The notes: a model not told the origin generated them from the letters alone. 64,000 nucleotides of DNA from Acidimicrobiaceae bacterium (GCA_003162475.1 PMOI01000015.1:1-64000); one strand, 5' to 3'; shown: positions 41,580-49,833, counted from the stretch's first letter. Numbers and translations are program-made.

Positions 41580-42029
41580 ATGATGACGAAACGAAAGAAC
41601 ATCGCTGATGCGAGCAGCGTCACGATGACGACTGCGATCTTCGGTGCCTCTGACGGTGTCGTGGCCACCATGGCGTTAATCCTCGCCACCATGACACATG
41701 GGCGAAAGGTCGTTATCGCTGCGGTGATCGGACTGTTCATTGCAGAAGGACTTGGGATGGCGGCCAGTCAGTTTCTGTCAGATCCGAAGCGCAACCTCCG
41801 ACAAGCGCTGATAATGGGCGTGGCAACGTCGTTGACAATCGTCGTGCCGGGCGTGCCGTGGACCTTCGCGTCGGGAAGTGTGGCCGTGATCTCCTCTTGT
41901 GTCATTGCACTAATCTTCGCTGGGTTCATCGCGTACGCACGAAAAGGTGGTTGGGCGACCTGGCTACAGACTTACGGCGTCCTCGTCGGTGTCGGCGCGA
42001 TTGCGGCTCTCGCGGGGCATTTTTCGTGA
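41580..42029 (+). CDS. Short VIT1/CCC1-like membrane protein
   Basis: 149 residues, about four to five membrane helices. FGASDGVVATMALILAT and IAEGLGMAASQFLSD resemble the first two helices of VIT1/CCC1 iron/manganese transporters (GANDGIVST…, GALSMAAGEYVS). The charged helical metal-binding domain between helices 2 and 3 of plant VIT1 is reduced to a short DPKRNLRQ linker. Start ATG 41580 or 41583. Lies beside furA and the IS remnant; a metal-related role would fit but is inference. Confidence 0.5.
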   Translation: MMTKRKNIADASSVTMTTAIFGASDGVVATMALILATMTHGRKVVIAAVIGLFIAEGLGMAASQFLSDPKRNLRQALIMGVATSLTIVVPGVPWTFASGSVAVISSCVIALIFAGFIAYARKGGWATWLQTYGVLVGVGAIAALAGHFS

Positions 42030-42157
42030 TTGAGAGACTGAGTCGAGTACTGATTGGCGTTCGCATCGTCTGTTGCGCCGGCAACGGGCGCGGCGTCGTT
42101 AGTCGCGGGGCCCTCGACTATTCCTGACGATTCGAAGTCTCGCTCCGATCCGTGCAA

Positions 42158-42181
42158 GATTGAAGGTCGACCGATTCAATC
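42158..42181 (+). terminator. Hairpin before the glycosyltransferase gene
   Basis: GATTGAA (42158-42164) pairs with TTCAATC (42175-42181) around GGTCGACC, itself a palindrome; TTCTCT follows. It is 129 bases after the VIT-like stop and 25 bases before the next ATG, so it could be a terminator or an attenuator. Confidence 0.4.
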
Positions 42182-42205
42182 TTCTCTAGGAACTACGGTG
42201 CAGAA

Positions 42206-43366
42206 ATGGTTGCCTTCAGACCGAAGTGGAAGCGCGGCCAAGACCTAGCTCTCATTTCATTGATGATTGTGGTAGTTCGGGTACTGGCGGCTCTCGTCGC
42301 GGCCCAGATTGGGAGTTCCTTCATAGCGAGGGGCTCTAGACAACCAGTAGTACCGAATTCGCTCATTTCCGCGTTCACTAAATGGGACGCCGGTTGGTAC
42401 ATCAGGGTTGCGGAGCATGGCTATCCGTCACTCAGGTCTCACGCCTTCTACCCGGCGTACCCAATCCTGATCCGAGCGTTCTCGACGGTGTTTGGCTACG
42501 CCGGAGGTGCTCTCGCGGTGGCGTGGATTGCGGCCGTCTTCGCGGTCTGGGGTGTGATCGACGTTGCTCGCCGATTCGCGTCTCCGGAGACGTCATTGAT
42601 GGTCGGCGCGCTTTTCGCGTGGAATCCGGCGTCGATCTTCCTGGTTGCCGGCTATCCAGAGGGTCTCCTCGTTGCCGCAATGATATGGAGTCTTCGCTTT
42701 GCCCTTGATAGAAAATGGTGGCGAGCAGCGGTGCTCGCGGGGGCCGCCAGTTGCATCCTGCCTCAAGGCACCGTCTCTGCTCTGGTGGTCGTAGTGGCCG
42801 TGATCTTGTCCGAGCCCCGACGGCGAAGGATTCTACGGGCATTCTTGTTTGGGGCGGTCGGCGAAGTCGGCCTGGTTTGCTTGATTATCTACGGCTGGAT
42901 CACCACGGGCAACCCCCTGGTGAATGAGAAAGCCGAGAAGCTGGGATGGCACAACCAATTTACGTACCCGTTTCACGTGGTGCTTCGACAGTTGGTCATG
43001 ATTGCAAATTCACCTGCGTCCCAACAAGTTCGAAGTGTCTACGTGCTCAACGCGTGTGCGGGAATCTTCGCCGGGGCGATGGCCGCAATTGGGATCTACC
43101 TATGCTGGCGTGACCGGAGACTCATCTTGCCCGCTGTTCTTTTGGCACTTGGTGTCTTGATATCGGTGATCACGATTGACATCGGTGTCGACTCCACCGC
43201 CAGATTTGTCTTATTCCAAGCGCCTCTCTACGTGATCGGGGCGGTATGCATCGACAAGTTCCCCAAACACCTAAGGCTTCCCTTGGCAGTGAACGTTCTT
43301 GTGGTCTCGTCAATGTTGGCTGTTCTCTACGGCGCCATGTTCAATTTTGGATGGTGGCTGACGTAA
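42206..43366 (+). CDS. PIG-V-like integral membrane mannosyltransferase
   Basis: 386 residues with about nine to ten membrane helices. The first extracytoplasmic loop carries WDAGWYIRVAEHGYP and HAFYPAYPILIRAF, the pattern of PIG-V/GT-C glycosyltransferases that use polyprenol-phosphate sugars, with catalytic acidic residues near the WD motif. A second conserved spot is FAWNPASIFLVAGYPEG. Acceptor unknown. ATG 42206 has only a weak ribosome site. Followed by a 393-base gap with a hairpin repeat. Confidence 0.68.
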   Translation: MVAFRPKWKRGQDLALISLMIVVVRVLAALVAAQIGSSFIARGSRQPVVPNSLISAFTKWDAGWYIRVAEHGYPSLRSHAFYPAYPILIRAFSTVFGYAGGALAVAWIAAVFAVWGVIDVARRFASPETSLMVGALFAWNPASIFLVAGYPEGLLVAAMIWSLRFALDRKWWRAAVLAGAASCILPQGTVSALVVVVAVILSEPRRRRILRAFLFGAVGEVGLVCLIIYGWITTGNPLVNEKAEKLGWHNQFTYPFHVVLRQLVMIANSPASQQVRSVYVLNACAGIFAGAMAAIGIYLCWRDRRLILPAVLLALGVLISVITIDIGVDSTARFVLFQAPLYVIGAVCIDKFPKHLRLPLAVNVLVVSSMLAVLYGAMFNFGWWLT

Positions 43367-43486
43367 TCGGGGGACTCTGCAGCACTGATCGAAATATCAT
43401 CGCGGTGTCTCATCACGCCCATGCAGGAATTTTCTCAGGGCGCTGTAGTAAATCCTGATCGACAGTGGGGACTACCGAAGGTCAAG

Positions 43487-43606
43487 ATGTCAACTAAACC
43501 TGCGACCGTGCTTCCACCGCAAAAGCAATTGATTGACATTCTCACGAGAGTTGCAAAAACCACAGGCGTAGAGGTCATCCTGGGACCTCGTTCACCCGCG
43601 AAATAG
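43487..43606 (+). CDS. Possible 39-residue small protein
   Basis: ATG 43487 opens a frame to 43606 (MSTKPATVLPPQKQLIDIL…), weakly preceded by GAAGG. No relative known to me. The larger gap 43367-43759 otherwise holds only the repeat copy at 43661-43720. This may be chance. Confidence 0.2.
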   Translation: MSTKPATVLPPQKQLIDILTRVAKTTGVEVILGPRSPAK

Positions 43607-43660
43607 CTCTTAGAAGTGGGGAGGATTCGTTGCCTTCAAGTTTGTCGCGACGTAGCGTGA

Positions 43661-43720
43661 GCCGCCAATGGAAGGTGGCATTCTTGTCGCGTCGGGTCTC
43701 CGACACCACAGATTTGGAAC
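43661..43720 (+). repeat. Dispersed hairpin repeat, copy 1
   Basis: Core GTCGGGTCTCCGAC at 43691-43704 (5-bp stem, GTCT loop), preceded by GCCGCCAATG and GGTGGCATTCTTGT. Lies between two convergent gene ends (43366 and 43760), 56 bases from the latter. Shares GGTGGCATTC with copy 2. Confidence 0.7.
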
Positions 43721-43759
43721 TAGCGTGTAGCCCGACTTCTTCGAGAGCCCAGGGTTTCC

Positions 43760-45289
43760 TTATGTGTTCGATGTGCCGTTGACGCCTGACGCCGGGACAC
43801 CATTCAGCGTCAGTACCACGTCCTGTTCAACCGACGGCACACCAGCATCTGAGGCCGATGTGGTCAGTTCCAACGTGCCCACCGCTCGACAGTCGGTGTC
43901 ACTTACGCAGTACAACGGATAGTCGCTCGCGTACTGAAGCGATGCGTTAGGTGGCGCCGGTAGTGGTTCTGCGGTCCACGTAAGACCTCCATTACTGGTC
44001 GCGAGCATGACCGCTTGGTCGGGCACGTAAGGGCAACTTCCGTTGCATTCACTCTCAATCAAATGAGCGGAAGCCCAGCACTGTGTGTCGGTCGGACAGG
44101 AGATCGAGTCAAAGCTCATGGGAACAGACGCGTTTAGTGACGCCAGTCCGGTCGCCGGAGTCGCCGACCACGTCAGACCCCCGTCGTTCGTCACCAATTC
44201 GCCACTCGCCACTAGATAACCCTTGCTGTCATCACTTGACTCGATAGACACGCAGTGACTGTCGTTAGAACACGACATGAGGCCTGACGTCGCAGTCATT
44301 GAGGGCGCCGCAGCCGACGCCCACGTTGCGCCGCCGTCAGTGCTGTAGATCATCGACGCCAACTCTTGGCTGTTTGGTCCGAATCCTTCAGTACCGGTAG
44401 CGACGCAGCGTCCATTTGAAAAACAGTCGAGTGCTGGTTGAGCATATTCACTTGGAAAGAACGATGGTGGCAACGCCGCCGCCGTCCAACTCTGGCCTCC
44501 GTCAGCAGTGAAGTACGCGGTGGGCGTGGGGGCGGTAGTTGTTTGCACCATGCCAATCGTGGCGCACTTTTGCGTCGACGCACACGACAGGAACACCGGC
44601 AGTTCGTTGAGTCCCGGCATGGGCAGTGACGTCCAACTCACCCCGCCGTCGGTGGTCGTATACAGAGATGGATGCGTCTTCGTGTTTGGTACGTCGCCCA
44701 CCACCATGCAGGTGGTGGCCGTTGGACATGAGAATCCATAGAAATAGGTTGTGTCTCCAGGTGCCAACGACTGTTGCCAACTCGCACCTCCGTCATGGGT
44801 AACTGAAATCACGCTGTGAGAGTTCTCGTGAAGGTTTTTTATGTAAGTACCGGATGAGTAGCAGGTGCTCGACGTCGGGCACGTGAGCTGCACGGTGAAC
44901 TGTTGAGTTGTGGGGAGAGGCCCGGAGGCCGAACTCGCCTGCCAACCCGGTTGAGTGATGTAACCGGCGAGGCTCCATGCCCCGTGAGTCGGCGTCGTGA
45001 CGCTCGGCGTGGTGTTCTTTCGGGGTGGGCTTGAGTGGCCAAAAGCAAGAGGTACAGCAATCGCAGTAACAACGAGAACGGCCAGCACTGTCAATATCGC
45101 TGGTTTCTTGACTTGACCATGTGACAGGGAAATGACTCGACGCGTGGTCGATTCATGCGTGCTCGAAATCCTGGTAGCGCTCTCGATCGTGGACGAGCCC
45201 GAAATCATTAGAGCGTCGAGCGAGTTGGGATCTGGGATGCGAACCTCGAGCGCCGGGTCGGCGTCGAAAAGTAATGATTCAATGTTCAT
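43760..45289 (-). CDS. Membrane-anchored Asp-box propeller protein, putative anti-sigma partner
   Basis: 509 residues, overlapping the sigma-factor gene by 4 bases. Residues 1-61 are cytoplasmic, with LLFDADPALEVRIPDP resembling the start of actinobacterial anti-sigma proteins; one membrane helix at ~62-84; a Thr/Pro linker; then an outer domain with seven CX5C pairs (Cys137/143, 188/194, 236/242, 289/295, 340/346, 398/404, 461/467) and six Asp-box sequences (DGGASW, DGGVSW, DGGQSW, DGGATW, DGGLTW, NGGLTW). The regular ~50-residue spacing predicts a seven-bladed beta-propeller with one disulfide per blade. Ligand and role are inferred, not shown. Confidence 0.7.
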   Translation of the reverse strand: MNIESLLFDADPALEVRIPDPNSLDALMISGSSTIESATRISSTHESTTRRVISLSHGQVKKPAILTVLAVLVVTAIAVPLAFGHSSPPRKNTTPSVTTPTHGAWSLAGYITQPGWQASSASGPLPTTQQFTVQLTCPTSSTCYSSGTYIKNLHENSHSVISVTHDGGASWQQSLAPGDTTYFYGFSCPTATTCMVVGDVPNTKTHPSLYTTTDGGVSWTSLPMPGLNELPVFLSCASTQKCATIGMVQTTTAPTPTAYFTADGGQSWTAAALPPSFFPSEYAQPALDCFSNGRCVATGTEGFGPNSQELASMIYSTDGGATWASAAAPSMTATSGLMSCSNDSHCVSIESSDDSKGYLVASGELVTNDGGLTWSATPATGLASLNASVPMSFDSISCPTDTQCWASAHLIESECNGSCPYVPDQAVMLATSNGGLTWTAEPLPAPPNASLQYASDYPLYCVSDTDCRAVGTLELTTSASDAGVPSVEQDVVLTLNGVPASGVNGTSNT

Positions 45290-45867
45290 GGCAATTGCTC
45301 CTTTGATGTGATCGGTATCGATGGGGTATCTTTGGAAAAATTCGTCGCCGGTGATGTGAAGCCCAATTTGGTTTCGAGTCGAGCCTTCGCCTTCTTAATG
45401 CGTAACGCGACGGCGTTCGCCGAGCATCCGAGGACAGACGCTGCTTCGATATGGCTAAGTCCATCCCAGTAAACGAGGAGTATGACCTCTCGATCGGGGG
45501 GTCGAAGTTCTTGGAGCGCCGCTCGCACTCGGAGATGAATCGGGTCCGCTGCGGTTTCTAGAAGCTCAACTCGATTGGGCTGGGCCCCGAGGTGAGAGAG
45601 CAGCCGGAGTCGGCGCGACCAACGACGATGATGTTCGAGCAGGCAATTGTGGGCAACGCCAAAGAGCCAGAGACGATCCTGGGGGGCTGGGGGAAGGTCG
45701 CTAATTCGACGCCAAGCTGTGGCGAATACCTCTGACACGACGTCTGGAACGTCCGAAGACGAGTGAGGAACGCGTCGATAAACATAGGCGTAGATGGTCT
45801 TGTAGTTAGCCTGGTAGAGATCCTCAAACTTCGCTTGAGCTTCCCGAGAAGCCGGAGACGTCACCAT
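45286..45867 (-). CDS. ECF-type RNA polymerase sigma factor
   Basis: 193 residues. Region 2: FEDLYQANYKTIYAYVYRR, then DVVSEVFATAWRRISDLP (-10 recognition); region 4: LRPPDREVILLVYWDGLSHIEAASVLGC, with a helix-turn-helix and ANAVALRIKKAKARLE (-35 recognition). No region 3. Translationally coupled to the membrane propeller protein, the standard arrangement for a sigma/anti-sigma pair responding to an outside signal. Upstream gap 45868-46226 (359 bases) contains repeat copy 2 and presumably the autoregulated promoter, which I cannot place with confidence. Confidence 0.9.
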   Translation of the reverse strand: MVTSPASREAQAKFEDLYQANYKTIYAYVYRRVPHSSSDVPDVVSEVFATAWRRISDLPPAPQDRLWLFGVAHNCLLEHHRRWSRRLRLLSHLGAQPNRVELLETAADPIHLRVRAALQELRPPDREVILLVYWDGLSHIEAASVLGCSANAVALRIKKAKARLETKLGFTSPATNFSKDTPSIPITSKEQLP

Positions 45868-46137
45868 CTGTACTTCCTAGGCGAATTCATACTCACTACA
45901 TGTCGTCAATGCGAATGAATCTGTCCACTAAGTCATAATTTCTTCATTTCGAAGACGATTTCCGTCGAGCGTGGCTTGTGACTCGGGTCGCCAGAACGGG
46001 CAACATCGCCCTACGTAATCTCCAATCCCGCTATAACTCGCAGCTCGCCTTTCAATTGTCAGTCGGAAACCTCACGCGTCAGCGCTCAATCCGAGTGAGT
46101 AAGTTGGACGTCACTCTCGACGCCGGGACTCGACGAA

Positions 46138-46174
46138 CTGGTGGCATTCCTGTGGTGTCGGGTCTCCGACGTCA
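46138..46174 (+). repeat. Dispersed hairpin repeat, copy 2
   Basis: Core GTCGGGTCTCCGAC at 46157-46170, preceded by GGTGGCATTCCTGT as in copy 1. It is 57 bases beyond the MFS transporter stop (minus strand). A separate small hairpin, CTACCT-AGTGG-AGGTAG (46175-46191), follows directly. The rest of the gap 45868-46226 has no gene I can support. Confidence 0.7.
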
Positions 46175-46226
46175 CTACCTAGTGGAGGTAGAGAGGTTCG
46201 CTATCGAGGGGAGGGCCCTCGGCGAG

Positions 46227-47444
46227 TCAACTCGTCACCCGGTGGCGTAACGCCTTCACCGTCCCGGTGGCTACCGCGACAGCGCCGGTGAGGGCTGGGA
46301 TCAGGAACAGGGCGGTGCGCAGTGTCGTCAATGACGCGATCTCGCCAATCAGGACGGGTCCAACGACGAAACCGGCCCAACCAAAGCCAGCGACCGCGGC
46401 CACGGCACTTCCGGAGTTCACGTTGACCACCGCTCCGGCCGCACTGAGGACCATCGGGACGACTCCTCCTAGTCCGGCGCCGAGCAGGGCGAACCCGAAC
46501 AGCACACTCAACGGACGGGCGATGACGAGACCGACGGCGATTCCGAGTGCGCCGATTGCGGCGAGAAGCGGCAGCAGGCGATGGGCGGCGAACCTGGTGA
46601 ACAGTCGATTGCCGCAGAGCCGCACTGCGAGCATGGCGAACGAATAGGCGGCATAGGCAAGTCCGGCGACCAGGGGGATGGTGTGCAGTGAGTTGCGGAG
46701 ATAGACGGCGCCCCAATCGGCCGCCGCGCCTTCACACAGCATGTCGGCGAAAGCGATGCTGGCGAGCACAATGACTGCTCCCTGAAGCACGCCCCTGCGC
46801 CCGTCTGCCGCTCGCTCTGAAGATTCGGAATCACTAACCGCTCGTCGGTCGGGGATCATTCGGGTCGAAAGCCAACTGACGACAACGAGGCAAGGAACCG
46901 ATAGGACAAGCAGTTGCTCGCTCAGTGAGACCCCCAGCCCCACCGCAGCCGCGCCGGTGACTGCTCCGACGAGAGAGCCGGTGCTCCACGAGCCGTGGAA
47001 ACCCGGCAACAACACGCGACCCGAGAATCGCTCGACCGTGATTGCTTGGGTGTTCATTGACACGTCGAGCATCCCTTGAAAAAAGCCCCAGAGGAGGAAC
47101 GCGACAAAGAATGTCCCGAACGAACCAGTGAGCCCGATGAAAGGACCTGAGACGCAGTAGCCGACGAGGGTAACGAGCACCATCCGCCGGCTTCCAACTT
47201 TCGGCAAGAGGCGGGCTGCCAACACCATCGCGAGGATTGAACCGATGGGAGCTCCGATCAAGGCGATCCCGAGTTGGCCATTGCTCAGGCCGAGGTGCTG
47301 TTTCAACTGCGGAATGTGGGCCGTCCAGGAGGCGAACAGGAAGCCGTGTACGAAGAACACGGCGATGACGGCTAAACGCGGCCACCGGTCCGGCGAGGTT
47401 GGCGCCGCTCGTTGGTTCGGATCCGGGATCAGCGTCAGACGCAC
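46227..47444 (-). CDS. MFS transporter (YbjJ-like)
   Basis: 405 residues from GTG 47444, overlapping the DeoR-type gene by 10 bases; the longer open frame to 47678 lies inside that regulator. Twelve predicted helices. Early segments FASWTAHIPQLKQHLGLSNGQLG and GAPIGSILAMVLAARLLPKVGSRR match the YbjJ/fucose-permease-like branch, and LWGFFQGMLDVSMNTQAITVE is the conserved helix-5 region. Co-transcribed with the DeoR regulator, which suggests uptake or export of a sugar, polyol or derivative. Confidence 0.8.
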   Translation of the reverse strand: MRLTLIPDPNQRAAPTSPDRWPRLAVIAVFFVHGFLFASWTAHIPQLKQHLGLSNGQLGIALIGAPIGSILAMVLAARLLPKVGSRRMVLVTLVGYCVSGPFIGLTGSFGTFFVAFLLWGFFQGMLDVSMNTQAITVERFSGRVLLPGFHGSWSTGSLVGAVTGAAAVGLGVSLSEQLLVLSVPCLVVVSWLSTRMIPDRRAVSDSESSERAADGRRGVLQGAVIVLASIAFADMLCEGAAADWGAVYLRNSLHTIPLVAGLAYAAYSFAMLAVRLCGNRLFTRFAAHRLLPLLAAIGALGIAVGLVIARPLSVLFGFALLGAGLGGVVPMVLSAAGAVVNVNSGSAVAAVAGFGWAGFVVGPVLIGEIASLTTLRTALFLIPALTGAVAVATGTVKALRHRVTS

Positions 47445-48193
47445 CGGACGTCGACGCCAGCGTTCCGCAACTCGTCCACGACCTGCTGGTTGGCTCCGGT
47501 ATCGGTAAGGACGATGTCGATGTCGTCGAGATCGCAGACGTGGCCGAACGCCACTCGGCCGAGCTTCGAAGAGTCCGCTACGGCGATGACCCGCTGCGAC
47601 GCTTTGGCGGCGTAGCGCTTCACTGCCGTCTCGGCGAGAAGGTGCGTCGTGATGCCGGCCCTGGCGTCGATGCCGCACGGGCCCATAACGAATGTGTCGA
47701 ACCGGAGCTGCGAAAAAGAATGTTCAGTAAGCCCTCCCGTCAAGGACAGTTCGCCTGGACGGACCTCACCTCCCGGGAGGAGAAGATTGATGCCTGGACA
47801 CTCGTGCAACTCAAAAATGGGTCTGAGAGCGAGTGGCATGACGGTCATTCGCCGGCTGCGAAGTGCGCGAGCGACTTCCATCGCGGTAGTCCCACCGTCG
47901 AGGATGACGGTCTCCCCATCGGAGAGGAGACTGGCGGCAGCACCGCCTATCGCCGCCTTGGCTTCGCGAGACTCGAGGGCGCGAACGCCGTAAGGGGTCT
48001 CTTCGGCACTGAGGAAAACGCTCGCCGCTCCTCCGTGCACGCGGCGCAGGCCTCCACTGCGCTCCAGCGACTCGAGGTCACGCCGCACGGTCATCTCAGA
48101 GCAATCGAGTACCGCGGCCAGCTCCCCGACCAACACCGGACTGCGTTCACGGAGGGCCTGCATGATCATCTGATGGCGAGATTGCACATCCAT
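47435..48193 (-). CDS. DeoR-family transcriptional regulator
   Basis: 252 residues from ATG 48193 (MDVQSRHQMIMQAL); a longer frame to 48391 runs antisense in the HAD gene. N-terminal winged helix with the family signature CSEMTVRRDLESLERSGGLRRVHGGA (residues ~32-57), then a sugar-phosphate-isomerase-like sensor domain (ILDGGTTAMEVARAL, GPCGIDARAGITTH, VADSSKLGRVAFGHV). Such regulators respond to phosphorylated sugars. Forms an operon with the MFS gene and is divergent from a HAD phosphatase, so the three may be a small carbohydrate module. Confidence 0.9.
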   Translation of the reverse strand: MDVQSRHQMIMQALRERSPVLVGELAAVLDCSEMTVRRDLESLERSGGLRRVHGGAASVFLSAEETPYGVRALESREAKAAIGGAAASLLSDGETVILDGGTTAMEVARALRSRRMTVMPLALRPIFELHECPGINLLLPGGEVRPGELSLTGGLTEHSFSQLRFDTFVMGPCGIDARAGITTHLLAETAVKRYAAKASQRVIAVADSSKLGRVAFGHVCDLDDIDIVLTDTGANQQVVDELRNAGVDVRCV

Positions 48194-48229
48194 GATGTTC
48201 AAACTAACATATAAATTGTGAGTTCTCAC
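48194..48229. promoter_or_regulatory. Bidirectional promoter/operator between the DeoR and HAD genes
   Basis: The 24-base gap holds TATAAAT (48210-48216, plus strand) and, on the minus strand, TATGTT (48206-48211), 12 bases before the DeoR ATG. GTGAG-TT-CTCAC (48218-48229) is an inverted repeat covering the HAD start codon. A single regulator site could control both directions. Confidence 0.4.
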
Positions 48230-48871
48230 ACACCTGCTCGGATTCCGCCGATCGAGGCAGTGGTCTTCGATGTGGGCGGGGTCCTGCTCGATTGGAACCC
48301 TCGGCACCTCTACCGCAAGTTGATCGCGGACGAGGCGCAGATGGAGTGGTTCCTCGAAGAGGTCTGTTCGCCGGCCTGGCACGCCCCCCACGACCGGGGC
48401 GTCTCGACTGCGGTGTCATGCGCGGAGCTCGCCTCTCGGTACCCCGAATATTCCGAACTCATCTGGGCATGGTCCCGGCGCAGCGAGGAGATGATCAGAG
48501 GTGTCGTAACGGGAACGGTGGAGGTCCTCCGTGAGTTGAAAGAAGCCGGGCTGCCCTGCTACGCGCTCACCAACATGGAAGCGGAAACGTATCCGCTCCG
48601 CCTTCGGCGGTTCCCGTTCCTTCGATGGTTTGACGGCACGGTCGTTTCCGGTCGGGAAGGAATCGCAAAGCCGGATCCAGCCATCTTCACACGATTGCTC
48701 GACCGTTTTGGCCTGATGGCCGAGACGATGTTGATGATTGATGACACGGAGGAGAACCTCTATGCCGCCAGCAAGCTGGGGATGCAGACCGCCCAGTTCC
48801 GCTCGTCCCGCGAACTCCTGACGCAACTCGAGTCCGCCGGCTTAGGTCAATCTCTCGCACCACACAAGTAA
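48218..48871 (+). CDS. HAD-IA family hydrolase
   Basis: 217 residues from GTG 48218 (GTG 48260 is a possible later start, since TATAAAT lies only 1 base before 48218). Motif I FDVGGVLLDWNPRHLYRKL, the variant with glycine at the second acidic position seen in the YihX-like group; motif II YALTNMEAETY; motif III lysine in GIAKPDPAIF; motif IV MIDDTEENLYAA. A helical cap lies between motifs I and II. Likely a small-molecule phosphatase acting with the divergent DeoR-MFS genes. Confidence 0.82.
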   Translation: MSSHTPARIPPIEAVVFDVGGVLLDWNPRHLYRKLIADEAQMEWFLEEVCSPAWHAPHDRGVSTAVSCAELASRYPEYSELIWAWSRRSEEMIRGVVTGTVEVLRELKEAGLPCYALTNMEAETYPLRLRRFPFLRWFDGTVVSGREGIAKPDPAIFTRLLDRFGLMAETMLMIDDTEENLYAASKLGMQTAQFRSSRELLTQLESAGLGQSLAPHK

Positions 48872-48929
48872 AGATGGCGACCCGATTGCCGAGCGCGATC
48901 GTCTCGGCACGCGACGGCGCTAGTCAAGG

Positions 48930-49074
48930 CGCCAATGAGAGGTTGCAGATCTGTCACGTCGGGTCTCCGACACCAAAAATCTGCGATCATCGCGGAATCA
49001 GTAAATTCCTACGATACGCAACGTCCGATCGTGTCGATGAAGTTTGCGAATGTAGTGATACAGGGAGCGCACCC
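48930..49074 (+). repeat. Dispersed hairpin repeat, copy 3 (long form, 145 bp)
   Basis: Core GTCGGGTCTCCGAC at 48958-48971, with an outer stem GCAGAT…ATCTGC. It starts GCGCCAATGAGAGG and ends GTGATACAGGGAGCGCACCC, both shared with copy 4. Lies between the HAD stop (87 bases upstream of the core) and the next gene. Confidence 0.75.
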
Positions 49075-49124
49075 TAGTTCGCCATTTCTTGTCCCAGGAC
49101 AGTCGCTCTCGATTGCGTTGAACG

Positions 49125-49130
49125 TATAGT
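49125..49130 (+). promoter_or_regulatory. Likely -10 of a leaderless promoter
   Basis: TATAGT at 49125-49130 lies exactly 6 bases before the GTG at 49137; no Shine-Dalgarno is present. Same hexamer as before furA. The -35 region is weak. Confidence 0.5.
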
Positions 49131-49136
49131 CAAGTC

Positions 49137-49532
49137 GTGCTCGTAAGTATGATCTTCGGTCCTGACCTACTAGTCGTCTTGTTCGTTCTTATTTTTCTCT
49201 TGGGCTTTCTCGGAATCTCCATTTGGGCGATTGTTGATGTGTCTTCACACTCGAAGGAGGATTTTGATTCTGCGGGCTCTTCGAAGACCGCCTGGATCAT
49301 TGTGATCTCCGTTTTCACGGTTTTTTATGGATGCGGCTCGTTGATCGCTATTTACTACCTGCTCGTAGTAAGACCGAAGGTTCTAAGGGTCGAGGGTCAA
49401 GCTCTCGACGGAGGAGTTGCCGCTCGCAGAAGCGATGCGAGGACCACAGGGCTGTTCTGTGAAAATTGTGGAACTCCGTTTAGTGCCCAAGGAAAGTTTT
49501 GTTCTAGTTGCGGAATGGCCAACTTGAGTTGA
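49137..49532 (+). CDS. Small membrane protein with C-terminal zinc ribbon
   Basis: 131 residues. Two membrane helices (~8-33 and ~51-78), the pair resembling the PLDc_N domain (IWAIVDVSSHSKE between them, YYLLVVRPK after), then a linker and a zinc ribbon CENCGTPFSAQGKFCSSC (Cys108, 111, 122, 125) at the cytoplasmic end. Similar architectures occur in bacteria without a known function. More AT-rich than the flanking conserved genes. GTG 49137 fits a leaderless message. Confidence 0.72.
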   Translation: MLVSMIFGPDLLVVLFVLIFLLGFLGISIWAIVDVSSHSKEDFDSAGSSKTAWIIVISVFTVFYGCGSLIAIYYLLVVRPKVLRVEGQALDGGVAARRSDARTTGLFCENCGTPFSAQGKFCSSCGMANLS

Positions 49533-49582
49533 GCCAGTCTTCGTAGCTAGTACGAGCGCGCGCGTTACTCCCATTGCGTAAT

Positions 49583-49720
49583 GCGCCAGTCGGATTGTGG
49601 GCGTCGGCTCTCCGACACCAACAATCTCCGAGTGGCTAAAGCTCCTACGTAGCGCAGTCATGTGCAGGGTGCAATTGTGTCGATGCAATTTGCAGGTGCA
49701 GTGATACAGGGAGAGCACCC
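49583..49720 (+). repeat. Dispersed hairpin repeat, copy 4 (long form, 138 bp)
   Basis: Core GTCGGCTCTCCGAC at 49603-49616, outer stem GATTGT…ACAATC. Ends GTGATACAGGGAGAGCACCC, nearly identical to copy 3. Fills most of the 301-base gap between the zinc-ribbon gene and the GNAT gene; the remainder holds nothing I recognise besides the GNAT ribosome site. Confidence 0.75.
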
Positions 49721-49833
49721 GTGCCTCAGAGAAAAATTGAAGCCCTTTCGGTAAACTCGGTGGATGCTGCCCGCCTGTCGGCGGAGCTGACCCCAACAAG
49801 AAGCGGTTCAGTAGTGACGAGAGGGAAGTCGTA

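Noticed and set aside
45978..46250. 90-codon open frame on the plus strand
   Set aside because: Covers repeat copy 2 and the antisense of the MFS gene end, and has no recognisable domain.
47399..48214. 271-codon open frame on the plus strand
   Set aside because: Antisense to the DeoR-type regulator and MFS start; composition is that of a high-GC shadow frame.
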